From positions 317,489 through 381,488 of the forward strand of contig NZ_LMLW01000010.1 of assembly GCF_001422045.1 (NCBI RefSeq): a stretch of 64,000 nt of DNA, read 5' to 3'. The DNA comes from Sphingomonas sp. Leaf242 (lineage in GTDB: Bacteria; Pseudomonadota; Alphaproteobacteria; Sphingomonadales; Sphingomonadaceae). A model generated the notes under the pieces. That model did no database searches, was not told the DNA's origin, and was given only the letters and a program-made list of their open reading frames with translations. This document shows, piece by piece, positions 25,573 through 33,635 of the stretch. Position 1 is the stretch's first letter; every line of letters starts with the position of its first letter. A program made the translations under genes and the position numbers.

Positions 25573-25965
25573 GTGAACGTCCTTTTCATCGAAGACGACC
25601 GGATGAACCGGCGTGTTGTCAAAGACATGCTCGACGTCGCCGGGGCGACGATGGTCGAAGCGGAAAGCGCCGAAATCGGCTTGAAGATCCTCGATGACGA
25701 CGAGTTCGCGATCGTGCTGGTCGATCTGCGAATGCCCGGCATGGATGGGATAACCGCGATTCGGCATATCCGCGCCCGAGGTGATGCGAAGGCGGTCGTG
25801 CCGATCATCGTCGTCACCGCGGATATCGCGCCCGACCTGCGCCAGCGATGCCTTGCCGCGGGAGCGGACGACGTGATCTTCAAGCCGGTCGCGATGGATG
25901 CGCTGTTCGAGGCGATGGGACGCATCCTAGCGCGCGCCGCGGAGGGCGACGGGCTGATCGCCTAG
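25573..25965 (+). CDS. Single-domain response regulator
   Basis: A 130-residue CheY-like receiver with no output domain. The acidic pocket is E7/D8/D9 in LFIEDDRMNR, the phospho-acceptor is D51 in IVLVDLRMPGMDG, followed by the conserved Thr in VVTADIAP and Lys in DVIFKPVAMDAL. It starts with GTG at 25573, 64 bases after the kinase stop, and the pair presumably forms a phosphorelay. With no DNA-binding part, it may act by protein contact, for example on the neighbouring EAL enzyme. That link is an inference from gene order. Confidence 0.9.
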   Translation: MNVLFIEDDRMNRRVVKDMLDVAGATMVEAESAEIGLKILDDDEFAIVLVDLRMPGMDGITAIRHIRARGDAKAVVPIIVVTADIAPDLRQRCLAAGADDVIFKPVAMDALFEAMGRILARAAEGDGLIA

Positions 25966-26798
25966 CGTTTGAGCGCGTCGCCCAGCGATGCCGTCGCGCT
26001 GCCGCGTTTCGCGGGCTTGGGTTGCGAGGGATCGGGCGACCAGCCGGTCAGGAAGACGATCTGGAACGTCTCCCGCGTTCTTCCCGTATCGTCGGCAGCA
26101 TTTGCAAATGCTGCGAACGTCCGGGCGAGCACGTCGCGTGTCAGGGGCTGGCGTTGCGCGAGCATATTGTTCGCCGCCATGCCACGCAGGTCGGCGAACA
26201 CGCGGCTCAGATCGGCATAGCGAACATCGAGCGTCTCGACGTCGGCGACCGGCAACGCGAAGCCGGCGCGCATCAGCAGGTCCCCTGCCGACCGCACGTC
26301 GATCTGCGGATGGAGGCGCGCGGCGGGGCGTTCGCTCTCGCCGGTCCGCAGTGCCGCGCGCAAGGCGTGCAGGCTGCCCGCGCCGACGAACGCGCCGAGA
26401 AACAGCCCGTCGGGACGCAGCACGCGTCGGATGAGAGCAAGCGCGCCGGGCAGGTCGTTGACCTGGTCGAGCACGCCGGCGCTGACCACCAGATCGAACG
26501 ACGCGTCGGCGAACGGCAGGCGATCCTCGTCGGCCTGTACCCCGCCGGTCCGTGCGGCAAACGCGAAGCCCGCGTCGCACCGCACCACGCGGGCGCCCGG
26601 CGGCGGCGAGAATGCGCCATCGAAACACCCTAGGTCGAGGATGTCGGTAAACGGGCGGGTGACCGCGTCAAGCCGCTCGGCGATTCCGTCGAGCATCGTC
26701 TCGCGAAGAAATGCATGATCGGCATAATCGGGTGCGGCGCGGTCGCGACGCAGGCGACGCGCGGCGCGGTCGAAGATTTCGGGAGGGCTGTCTGACAC
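25962..26798 (-). CDS. SAM-dependent methyltransferase (BioC/NDUFAF5-like)
   Basis: A 278-residue class I methyltransferase. EIFDRAARRLRRDRAAPDYADHAFLRE at the N-terminus, ILDLGCFDGAF (SAM motif I), DEDRLPFADASFDLVVSAGVLDQVNDLPGALALIRRVLRPDG and LGAFVGAGSLHALR match the BioC/NDUFAF5-like group seen in alphaproteobacteria. In mitochondria NDUFAF5 modifies a complex I subunit; the bacterial role is unknown. The GTG at 26798 is preferred because starting at 26870 would leave only 17 bases before the divergent comF start. It overlaps the receiver gene tail by four bases. Confidence 0.85.
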   Translation of the reverse strand: MSDSPPEIFDRAARRLRRDRAAPDYADHAFLRETMLDGIAERLDAVTRPFTDILDLGCFDGAFSPPPGARVVRCDAGFAFAARTGGVQADEDRLPFADASFDLVVSAGVLDQVNDLPGALALIRRVLRPDGLFLGAFVGAGSLHALRAALRTGESERPAARLHPQIDVRSAGDLLMRAGFALPVADVETLDVRYADLSRVFADLRGMAANNMLAQRQPLTRDVLARTFAAFANAADDTGRTRETFQIVFLTGWSPDPSQPKPAKRGSATASLGDALKR

Positions 26799-26887
26799 GA
26801 CCGCGCTTGTGCCGTGGTCGGGCTTCCACGACAAGGTCTGCCAGGGGAGCCAGACAGGAGCGGGCTTCAAGGCGGGGAAGATACGGC

Positions 26888-27607
26888 ATGACCGGACCGT
26901 TTCGCCGGATCATCGGCCTCGCGTTACCGCCGCGCTGTGGCGGCTGCGGGACGCCCGTCGCCGAGGATCACCGGTTCTGCGCGACCTGCTGGAGCAGCCT
27001 GCGGTTTCTCGGGCCGCCCTGGTGCGTGGCGTGCAACCGCCCGTTTGCCTTCGATCGCGGCGAGGACGTCGTCTGCGCGCCATGCCTCGCCGAGCCGCCT
27101 CGGCATGCCGGTGTCCGCGCCGCGGTCGCCTACGGACCCATCGCGAGCAGCCTCGTGCTGCGGCTCAAATATGGCGGCCGGATCGCCTTTGCCGAGACGA
27201 TGGCGCGGCATATGCATCGCCTGATGCCCGATGATGCCGACCTGCTGGTGCCGGTGCCGCTGCATCGATGGCGGATCTGGTCGCGCGGGTTCAATCAGGC
27301 GGCGCTGATCGCCCGATCGGTGGCGGCATTATCCGGCGTCACCCACGATCTCGACGTACTCGTTCGGGCGCGGCGGACGCTCGTACTGCGGGGACTGGGA
27401 GGGAAAGCGCGCGTGAAGGCGGTCGCGGGTGCATTCGCTGTTTGTACGCCCGAGCGGGTTCGGGGACGGTCGGTCGTGCTCGTCGACGACGTGTATACCA
27501 GCGGCGCGACCACGGACGGCTGCACGCGCGTCTTGCTCAAGGCGGGCGCGCGATCCGTCACGATATTGTGCTGGGCGCGCGTGCTGTCTCCGACGGCAAG
27601 CGATTGA
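26888..27607 (+). CDS. comF: ComF family amidophosphoribosyltransferase-like protein
   Basis: A 239-residue ComF protein. The N-terminal zinc-ribbon cysteines are CGGCGTPVAEDHRFCATC and WCVACNRPF...CAPC, followed by the ComF segment LVLRLKYGGRIAFAETMARHM and the phosphoribosyl-diphosphate loop VVLVDDVYTSGATTDGCTRVL. ComF proteins are linked to DNA uptake during transformation and perhaps to chromosome integrity, though many hosts are not known to be competent. It is divergent from the BioC-like gene and heads a run of co-directional genes ending at DUF1178. Confidence 0.93.
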   Translation: MTGPFRRIIGLALPPRCGGCGTPVAEDHRFCATCWSSLRFLGPPWCVACNRPFAFDRGEDVVCAPCLAEPPRHAGVRAAVAYGPIASSLVLRLKYGGRIAFAETMARHMHRLMPDDADLLVPVPLHRWRIWSRGFNQAALIARSVAALSGVTHDLDVLVRARRTLVLRGLGGKARVKAVAGAFAVCTPERVRGRSVVLVDDVYTSGATTDGCTRVLLKAGARSVTILCWARVLSPTASD

Positions 27608-27680
27608 TCCACGCCGAATTGACCGTCCAATTTACCGGCGCCGAGTTGACAGCGCCCGGCGGAAACCACATCTCGGGCGC

Positions 27681-27935
27681 ATGGCAAAAGTAGAAATCTA
27701 TACCAAGGCGTTCTGCCCGTACTGCACGCGCGCGCTGAAACTTCTCGCCTCGAAGGACGTCGAACCCGAGCAGTTCGACGTGACGATGGGCGGCCCGAAG
27801 AAAGCCGAGATGGTCGAGCGCTCGGGCGGTCGCAACACGATGCCGCAGGTCTTTATCGACGGCAAGCATATCGGCGGATCGGACGATCTCGCGGCGCTCG
27901 ACGCAAAGGGCGGTCTCGACGCTCTGCTGGCCTGA
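27681..27935 (+). CDS. grxC: Glutaredoxin 3
   Basis: An 84-residue monomeric glutaredoxin with active site C12-P-Y-C15 in KAFCPYCTRALKLL and the glutathione-binding TMPQVFIDGKHIGGSDDL. It reduces protein disulphides and glutathione mixed disulphides in the cytoplasm. Length and motif match GrxC-type proteins well. It sits 73 bases after comF, and its stop overlaps the start of the next gene (TGATG), so the two are translationally coupled. Confidence 0.95.
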   Translation: MAKVEIYTKAFCPYCTRALKLLASKDVEPEQFDVTMGGPKKAEMVERSGGRNTMPQVFIDGKHIGGSDDLAALDAKGGLDALLA

Positions 27936-28762
27936 TGGCCAGGATCGGCGTTCTGCAGATGACGAGCGGTATCGATCCGGTCGTCAATGCGGCGACGCTG
28001 GTCGATGCGATCGATAGGGCGGCGGCCGAGGGCGCCGCGATGCTGTTCACGCCCGAAATGTCCGGCCTGATCGACCGCGATCGGGTCCGGGCGGGCGCTT
28101 CGATCGTGAGCGAGGCCGAGGACCCTGTGCTCGCAGCGGTTTGCGCCGCTGCTGCCGATGCGGGTATCTGGGTGCATCTGGGCTCGTTGGCGGTTCGCCG
28201 CTCCGATGGCAGGCTCGCCAATCGCGGGTTCGTGATCGACCATACCGGCGCGATCCGAGTGCGTTACGACAAGCTGCATATGTTCGACGTCGATCTGCCG
28301 ACAGGTGAGAGCTGGCGCGAATCCGCCGCCTATGTCGCGGGCGACACCGCGACCGTGATCGACACGCCCGTCGGGATGGTCGGTCCATCGATCTGCTACG
28401 ATCTTCGGTTCGCCGATCTGTACCGCGCTTTGAGCGACGCCGGTGCTACTATATTGTCCGTCCCCGCCGCCTTCACGCGGCCGACTGGCGCGGCGCACTG
28501 GCACATCCTGCTGTGCGCCCGCGCGATCGAGGCGGGGGCGTTCGTCGTTGCTGCGGCGCAGACCGGCGAGCATGCCGACGGACGCACGACCTACGGCCAA
28601 TCGCTGGTCATCGATCCTTGGGGCGATGTCCTGCTCGACATGGGTGACGCGGCTGGATTGGGTTTTGCCGAGATCGATGTCGACCGACTGCGCGACGTCC
28701 GATCGCGCATCCCGGCGATCGCGCACCGTCGTGCCATCCCGCCCGTCATGGTCGTGCGGTGA
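27935..28762 (+). CDS. Carbon-nitrogen hydrolase (nitrilase superfamily, Nit-type)
   Basis: A 275-residue amidase of the nitrilase superfamily with the full catalytic triad: E41 in LFTPEMSGL, K113 in YDKLHMFDVDL and C154 in GPSICYDLRFADLYRAL. The DVDLPTGE and YGQSLVIDPWGDVL segments are typical of the Nit branch, which includes deaminated-glutathione amidase and omega-amidase. The neighbouring grxC supports a glutathione-repair role (deaminated glutathione), but this is an inference. Coupled to both neighbours by start/stop overlaps. Confidence 0.9.
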   Translation: MARIGVLQMTSGIDPVVNAATLVDAIDRAAAEGAAMLFTPEMSGLIDRDRVRAGASIVSEAEDPVLAAVCAAAADAGIWVHLGSLAVRRSDGRLANRGFVIDHTGAIRVRYDKLHMFDVDLPTGESWRESAAYVAGDTATVIDTPVGMVGPSICYDLRFADLYRALSDAGATILSVPAAFTRPTGAAHWHILLCARAIEAGAFVVAAAQTGEHADGRTTYGQSLVIDPWGDVLLDMGDAAGLGFAEIDVDRLRDVRSRIPAIAHRRAIPPVMVVR

Positions 28763-29190
28763 TCGTCTTCGATCTGAAGTGCGGCGGCGGGCATGTGTTC
28801 GAGGCGTGGTTCGGCTCGAGCGGTACGTATGAAGCGCAACGCGAGGCTGGGCAGGTCCGCTGTCCGATCTGCGACGATGGCACGGTGACCAAGGCGCTGA
28901 TGGCGCCTGCAATTTCTGCAAAGGGCAACAGCAAGGCCGATGCACCCGGCCCCGCCGCGATCAAGTCCGCCTTGGCTATGCTGGCGAAACATCAAGCCAA
29001 GGCGCTGGAATCGTCGCAATGGGTCGGTACCGCCTTTGCCGATCGTGCCCGCGCAATGCATCTGGGCGAGGAGAAACACGTCACTATCCACGGCCAAGCC
29101 AGCATTGCCGAAGCCAAGGCTCTTGCCGAGGAGGGTGTTCTGATCGCCGCGCTGCCGTTGCCGATCGTTCCGCCGGACCGCACCAACTGA
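28759..29190 (+). CDS. DUF1178 family protein
   Basis: A 143-residue alphaproteobacterial protein of unknown function with the family's N-terminus IVFDLKCGGGHVFEAWFGSS and a zinc-ribbon-like pair of cysteines in VRCPICDDGTV. The rest is charged and helical and contains a Lys/Ala-rich middle. It starts with GTG four bases inside the nitrilase gene, giving the conserved order grxC, nitrilase, DUF1178. It ends just before tRNA-Ser on the other strand. Confidence 0.9.
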   Translation: MIVFDLKCGGGHVFEAWFGSSGTYEAQREAGQVRCPICDDGTVTKALMAPAISAKGNSKADAPGPAAIKSALAMLAKHQAKALESSQWVGTAFADRARAMHLGEEKHVTIHGQASIAEAKALAEEGVLIAALPLPIVPPDRTN

Positions 29191-29212
29191 TCGTTCGTCG
29201 GTGACCCTGGAC

Positions 29213-29302
29213 TGGCGGACGGGGTGGGATTCGAACCCACGGTAGAGTTGCCCCTACGACGGTTTTCAAGACCGTTGCCTTAAACCACTCGGCCACCCGT
29301 CC
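29213..29302 (-). tRNA. tRNA-Ser (UGA anticodon)
   Basis: The minus strand folds as a serine tRNA: acceptor GGACGGG (29296-29302) pairs with CCCGTCC (29217-29223), and an encoded CCA occupies 29213-29215. The anticodon loop reads CTTGAAA, giving UGA. The D arm contains GCCGAGTGGTTTAAGGC, a long class II variable arm is present, and the T arm is GGGTTCGAATCCC. Position and class agree with serine. Confidence 0.96.
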
Positions 29303-29422
29303 GGGATACGCGTGTATCGGCGGGCGTCTAAGCGGTGGGGCGCCGGTTCGCAACCATTTCGAGTCGAGGCAGGGCATCGGTGCCGGATTGCGTTTCGGCC
29401 GTTCAGGCTACAGGAGCCGATC

Positions 29423-29686
29423 ATGGATCTCGACGCGGTTTTACGACATTTCTTCGGTACGGCCGATATCGACACGCTGGACCCGGCTGCGATCGACCAG
29501 GGGCGGGAGAAGGTCGCCATCGCGTTCGGAACCGAGCGCGAACCCGGCAGGCGCTTCGCCTTGTGGGCGGTGTTGCGTTCGACCGGCGATGCGCCGGACC
29601 CGCGCGATGCGTTCGAGGATCTGCGCGAGCGACGCGCGGCCGCGATGTACGCGTCCGCGATCGCCGTCGCGGACCGATACGACTAG
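29423..29686 (+). CDS. Small conserved-looking protein (87 aa)
   Basis: I do not recognise this family. It is an 87-residue acidic, soluble, largely helical protein (LDAVLRHFFGTADIDTLDPAAIDQGREKVAIAF) with no Cys and a basic helix near the end (EDLRERRAAAMYASAIAVA). AGGAG lies about seven bases before the ATG at 29423, and codon use matches its neighbours, so I think it is real. It ends eight bases before a small gene on the opposite strand. Confidence 0.7.
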   Translation: MDLDAVLRHFFGTADIDTLDPAAIDQGREKVAIAFGTEREPGRRFALWAVLRSTGDAPDPRDAFEDLRERRAAAMYASAIAVADRYD

Positions 29687-29693
29687 ATCCGGG

Positions 29694-29849
29694 TCAGGCG
29701 GCGCGGCGATCCTGCAATGCGCGATCGATCCGGCAGATGAGTTCGGCGATTGGGGGCATGTCGACGGGACGACTCCGATGACCTTGCTCACCGAGAGTGC
29801 CGCGCATGCGCTTGCCGACCAGCGTGAAGACGTCCTGTTTGCTTGCCAT
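29694..29849 (-). CDS. Very small basic protein (51 aa)
   Basis: A 51-residue frame starting at 29849 with AGGACGAG eight bases upstream. The product (MASKQDVFTLVGKRMRGTL, then PVDMPPIAELICRIDRAL, ending in DRRAA) is basic, has one Cys and looks like a small helical protein. It is convergent with the 87-residue gene, leaving only seven bases between stops. The ribosome-binding site and the packing support it; there is no homology I can name. Confidence 0.5.
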   Translation of the reverse strand: MASKQDVFTLVGKRMRGTLGEQGHRSRPVDMPPIAELICRIDRALQDRRAA

Positions 29850-30033
29850 CGATCTCGTCCTATCCGATCATGCGATCATACCGGCCAAGCGTTAACCGAT
29901 GGTTGGGATGCGTTTTACGATTGCGTAACTGTTTGAACTGCGGCGGACGGCGGCGCGCAACACTCGCGCGTGTGCGACGTTCTCTGTTCGTGACCGGTGC
30001 GCTTCTGCAGCCGGATGATCCGGGATCAATCCA

Positions 30034-31119
30034 CTGACGCAATATCCATCAGGCTGGTCCGTCCTCGAAGCCGTCCGCCACCTCGCGGCGTCGTGGGATC
30101 AGCAGAATACGCACGAAGATTTCCCCGCAGAACGGCTCCATGCGCTGTTCGAGGCGGGAGCGCTGGAAGCGTTTAAAGCTGTGACGCCGGGGGGCTCGAC
30201 CGATGCGCTGCTCGATGTGCTGCGCGCGATCGGCGGCGCGGACCTCAGTCTCGGACGGGTGTACGAGGGGCATGTCAACGCGGTCCAGTTGATCGCGACC
30301 TATGGCGATGCGGAGCAACGCGCGACGCTGGACACCGATCTCGAGGCGGGACGGACGTTCGGCGTCTGGAACACCGAACCAGCGCCCGGTCTGGCGATCC
30401 GCAAGGTTGGCGACGATCGGTGGTCTCTCGATGGCGCGAAGAGCTTTGCGACCGGGGCAGGGCATCTCGATCGTATCCTCGTCACCGCGCGCGACGAGAC
30501 GGGCGGCAAGCAATTGGTCCTCGTGCCGATCGCCGGCCAAACCGCCCGCGCCGACAACGCCGGTTGGCAGGTTCGCGGGATGCGGGGGACGTGCAGCGGA
30601 GCGTTCGACTTCTCCAATATGACGATCGGTCGCGAGGGCGTGATCGGTGCGGCGAACGAGTACGAGCGCGAGCCGAGGTTCAGTGCCGGCGCTTGGCGCT
30701 TCACCGCGGTGCAGCTCGGTGCGGTCGAGGCTTTGGTGCGGCATCTGCGCGATCACCTCGTCGCGACCGGCAAGGCCACCGATTCGATCCAGCGTGCGCG
30801 GTTCGCTACCTGTCTCACCGAGACGCGCAGCGCAGGGCTCTGGGTTCGGCGCGCCGCGCATCTCGCCGAAACGCAGGCGGCGGAAGCGATCCCGTTCGTG
30901 CTCATGACTCGCGGAATCGTCGAGGAGGCGGGGCTGCGGACGATGGAGGCGGCGGCACGGTCGGTCGGCACCGCGTCGTTCTTCGCCAAAAGCCGGATCG
31001 ACCGGATCACGCGCGATCTCGGGCTATACCTGCGTCAGCCAGTGCCCGATCAGGCGCGCGACCGGGCGGCGGCGGCGTGGCTCGAGGAGGATTGCTGGGG
31101 CGACGATCGGTGGTGGTAG
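30034..31119 (+). CDS. Acyl-CoA dehydrogenase-like protein with no standard start codon
   Basis: An acyl-CoA dehydrogenase-fold protein. The clear ORF from GTG 30181 gives 312 residues, but the frame stays open back to a TGA at 30016 and already encodes the family's first helix (YPSGWSVLEAVRHLAA, then FPAERLHALFEAGAL). No ATG, GTG or TTG occurs between 30019 and 30180; CTG at 30034 would give 361 residues, near normal length. Later motifs: FGVWNTEPAPGL, LDGAKSFATGAGHLDRIL and AVQLGAVEALVRHLRDHL. Whether the catalytic Glu is present is unclear. It precedes the PIG-L gene with a 7-base overlap and probably modifies an acyl intermediate of that cluster rather than fuel beta-oxidation. Confidence 0.75.
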   Translation: MTQYPSGWSVLEAVRHLAASWDQQNTHEDFPAERLHALFEAGALEAFKAVTPGGSTDALLDVLRAIGGADLSLGRVYEGHVNAVQLIATYGDAEQRATLDTDLEAGRTFGVWNTEPAPGLAIRKVGDDRWSLDGAKSFATGAGHLDRILVTARDETGGKQLVLVPIAGQTARADNAGWQVRGMRGTCSGAFDFSNMTIGREGVIGAANEYEREPRFSAGAWRFTAVQLGAVEALVRHLRDHLVATGKATDSIQRARFATCLTETRSAGLWVRRAAHLAETQAAEAIPFVLMTRGIVEEAGLRTMEAAARSVGTASFFAKSRIDRITRDLGLYLRQPVPDQARDRAAAAWLEEDCWGDDRWW

Positions 31120-31862
31120 CGCCCGGCGGGGACGCATGGCGTGCGTTGAAGCGGCGTGCCCGGCGGATCTCGGCGAAGGACGCGGCGCGACAGGGGCCCT
31201 GGCTCGTGCTCGCACCGCATCCCGACGACGAGACGCTGGGCTGTGGCGCGCTGATCGCCGCGGTCAGCGCCGCCGGGGGCCGAGTGCACACCGCGTTTCT
31301 GACCGACGGGTCGGGATCGCACCCCGATGCACCCGGCTGGAGCGCGCAGCGGATCGCCGGGTTGCGCCGCCGCGAAGCGCAGGCCGCGGTACGCATCCTC
31401 GGCGGCGTGGCCGACCTGCTGCATCTCGACTGGCCCGATGCGACGCCCGCCAAACCGGGCGACCCGGTGTTCGCCCGCAGCGTCGACCGACTGGTGGTGT
31501 GGTGCAGGCGACGCGGCATCCGGCAGATCGCGGTGACGTGGTCGGGCGACCCGCACTGCGATCACCAGGCCGCGGCGGCGCTGGCGTTGGCGGTCGCAGC
31601 GCGGCTTCGCTGCCGGCTCTACGACTATCTGGTCTGGGGCTGGACGGTGGATGCGCTGACCCAGCGCCTGCGCGGGGTTCGTGTCTTGGCGATCGACAGC
31701 AAGGCTGGCCGGCCCAATCAACGCCGCGCGATGGCGTGCCACCGGAGCCAGCGCGGCGGCCGCATCGTCGGCGCGCGGGAGAATTTCCGCCTCCCTCGAG
31801 CGATGCTGCGCTTGATCGATCGCCCCAATACCGTGCTCCTGGAGACCCGCCTTGCGTCGTGA
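31113..31862 (+). CDS. PIG-L (LmbE-like) zinc deacetylase
   Basis: A 249-residue zinc-dependent N-acetyl-sugar deacetylase of the LmbE/PIG-L family. The metal-binding motif APHPDDETLGCG (H36, D38, D39) and the distal GDPHCDHQAAAAL His/Asp pair are intact, as is the FLTDGSGSHPD segment. GTG at 31113 lies within the last codons of the dehydrogenase-like gene. It would act on an N-acetylated sugar conjugate. The following methyltransferase begins eleven bases before its end, so the three genes form one transcript. Confidence 0.9.
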   Translation: MVAPGGDAWRALKRRARRISAKDAARQGPWLVLAPHPDDETLGCGALIAAVSAAGGRVHTAFLTDGSGSHPDAPGWSAQRIAGLRRREAQAAVRILGGVADLLHLDWPDATPAKPGDPVFARSVDRLVVWCRRRGIRQIAVTWSGDPHCDHQAAAALALAVAARLRCRLYDYLVWGWTVDALTQRLRGVRVLAIDSKAGRPNQRRAMACHRSQRGGRIVGARENFRLPRAMLRLIDRPNTVLLETRLAS

Positions 31863-32442
31863 ACACTCGATTGAACCCGCTTATTTCGAGGCGCTCTACA
31901 AGGACCGGGGCGATCCCTGGCACTTCGAGACCAGCGCCTACGAAGCCGCGAAATATGACGCGACTCTCGCCGCGTTGCCCAGCGATCGGTTCGCCAGCGC
32001 GCTGGAAGTCGGGTGTGCGAACGGCGTCCTGACGACGCGCCTGGCGCAGCGCTGCGACTCTCTCCTGGCGGTCGACGTGTCCGACACTGCCCTCACCGCC
32101 GCGCGCGCACGGTGTGGGGACCAGTCGAACGTCCGCGTCGAACGTCTTCGCCTGCCCGCCGAAGCCCCCGACGGCGCCTTCGATCTCGTGCTGCTCTCGG
32201 AGGTCGTCTATTACTGGGACAGCGCCGATATCAGCCGGTTGGCGGGCTATCTGCGGACTGCCGTCTTAGCTGGCGGGCACGTTCTGCTGGTGCACTGGAT
32301 CGGCGAAACCGATTATCCCAAAAGCGGGGACGACGCGGTCGCCGAACTCCAGGTCGCGCTCGGCGAAGCGGTCACCGTCGTCCGCAGCGATCGGTACGAC
32401 GCGTATCGGCTCGACCTTTGGCGGTTTGGCGCGGCGGGCTAG
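31852..32442 (+). CDS. NodS-like SAM methyltransferase
   Basis: A 196-residue class I methyltransferase of the NodS-like group. The N-terminal FEALYKDRGDPWHFETSAYEAAKYDATLAAL is characteristic, followed by SAM motif I ALEVGCANGVLTTRLA, acidic VDVSDTALTAAR and LLSEVVYYWDSADI. NodS methylates the free amino group of a deacetylated chitooligosaccharide, so placement after a deacetylase makes N-methylation of a sugar amine a reasonable guess. The start is TTG at 31852 with GGAG upstream. Its 3' end overlaps the GT2 gene on the other strand by 177 bases. Confidence 0.88.
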   Translation: MRREHSIEPAYFEALYKDRGDPWHFETSAYEAAKYDATLAALPSDRFASALEVGCANGVLTTRLAQRCDSLLAVDVSDTALTAARARCGDQSNVRVERLRLPAEAPDGAFDLVLLSEVVYYWDSADISRLAGYLRTAVLAGGHVLLVHWIGETDYPKSGDDAVAELQVALGEAVTVVRSDRYDAYRLDLWRFGAAG

Positions 32443-33372
32443 CCGGATCAGGCGCTGCGCTTCGGCGATCGCGGCAGGCAGGGTCGCAAAGCTGAGTTGG
32501 TCGCGGCGGGTCGCACGATCAGGGGCGAGCGCGGCGGCCACCGCGTAGGTTTCGTGGAGCGGCGCGTGTTCCGGCTGATCGATCCAGCGGGCGACCGCGT
32601 CCGCCATGCCACCGGGCGCGCGGCCTGCGGTGCGGCATGAGGTGAACACCCTCACGTCGAGTGCGTGGCGAATGCGACCGCCGTACTGCCTGATACGCTC
32701 GAACAGCGCGCGATCTTCGGCGACCGGCGGGGTGGGGGCCCCGCCGATCCTTCGATACAGCCGCCGTGACAGGGCGATGCTCGCGCCGCCTTCGTAGAAG
32801 TGCCGAGGCCAGGGATCGTGCGGCGAGGCTTCCGCGTCGGCGCGCAGGTAATCGAGCGCGGTATAATAGCGGCCGATCATGTCCAGCCGTCGCCGCGCCG
32901 TGGTGCCGAGATGCTCACGGTCGCCACGCAGCGTCAGCGCACGCCCGGCGACCGCATCATAGCCACCGTCGATATGCGCCACCGTGCGAACGATCCAGTC
33001 CGGCGCGACGTTGGTATCGGCGTCCGTCGACAGCAACAGGTCGTCGTCGGTGTCCAGCAGACCGGCCGCGGCATCCCAGGCCAGCCGTCGCGCCCAACCC
33101 GCGTGACGAAAGCCGGCAAGTAGCGACACGGCATGCCAGGAAACCTCGGCAAATCGTGGTCGCCACTGCGTGAGGAGTTGCAGCGTACCGTCCGTACAGT
33201 CGTTCAACAGCGCGACGATCGTGACCCGGCCGCCGAACCCCTCGGCTGCGCGATCGATTGCAGCGAGGCAGGCGGGCAGATGCTCCTCTTCGTTTTTAAT
33301 CGGGATAGCGATCGCGATACGACGCTGTCGCGCAACTGACCCCGTAAATAACGGTAAAGAGACAGTTTTCAA
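32266..33372 (-). CDS. Glycosyltransferase family 2
   Basis: A 368-residue GT-A glycosyltransferase. The nucleotide-sugar region is IAIAIPIKNEEEHLPACLAAI and VTIVALLNDCTDGTLQLL, the metal-binding DxD region is LLLSTDADTNVAPDW, and the C-terminal catalytic part is FYEGGASIALSRRLYRRIGG and PVAEDRALFERI. No transmembrane helices are evident. The gene runs toward the dehydrogenase/PIG-L/methyltransferase set and its last 59 codons are antisense to the methyltransferase end. It probably adds a sugar to the same product. The 263-base region upstream (33373-33635) is shared with the divergent SDR. Confidence 0.87.
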   Translation of the reverse strand: MKTVSLPLFTGSVARQRRIAIAIPIKNEEEHLPACLAAIDRAAEGFGGRVTIVALLNDCTDGTLQLLTQWRPRFAEVSWHAVSLLAGFRHAGWARRLAWDAAAGLLDTDDDLLLSTDADTNVAPDWIVRTVAHIDGGYDAVAGRALTLRGDREHLGTTARRRLDMIGRYYTALDYLRADAEASPHDPWPRHFYEGGASIALSRRLYRRIGGAPTPPVAEDRALFERIRQYGGRIRHALDVRVFTSCRTAGRAPGGMADAVARWIDQPEHAPLHETYAVAAALAPDRATRRDQLSFATLPAAIAEAQRLIRLARRAKPPKVEPIRVVPIAADDGDRFAERDLEFGDRVVPAFGIIGFADPVHQQNVPAS

Positions 33373-33635
33373 AATGATGCGGCCGTTATCGCAAGCGGCC
33401 AGCCTTGACCTCGTTGGTCAGCCGTTAAACCGATACTGCGGCAGTCGCGCATCCCTGAACCTAAAGTCTTGGTCACACGCTGCCCCACCATTGTGTCGAT
33501 GTCATAAAGCATGGCGATACGTTTGAGTTGCGTCCGTTTCAGCGCGATTGATCAGGATCAGGTAGATTGTCTGCGATTGGAAAGAGTTGCCACCCGGTGC
33601 GTTGGGCGAGGACTGTTTCCTACGAAAGACCCATC

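Noticed and set aside
29213..29302. tRNA-Ser as the attachment site of a genomic island
   Set aside because: No integrase gene or repeated tRNA 3' fragment is visible on either side within the window.
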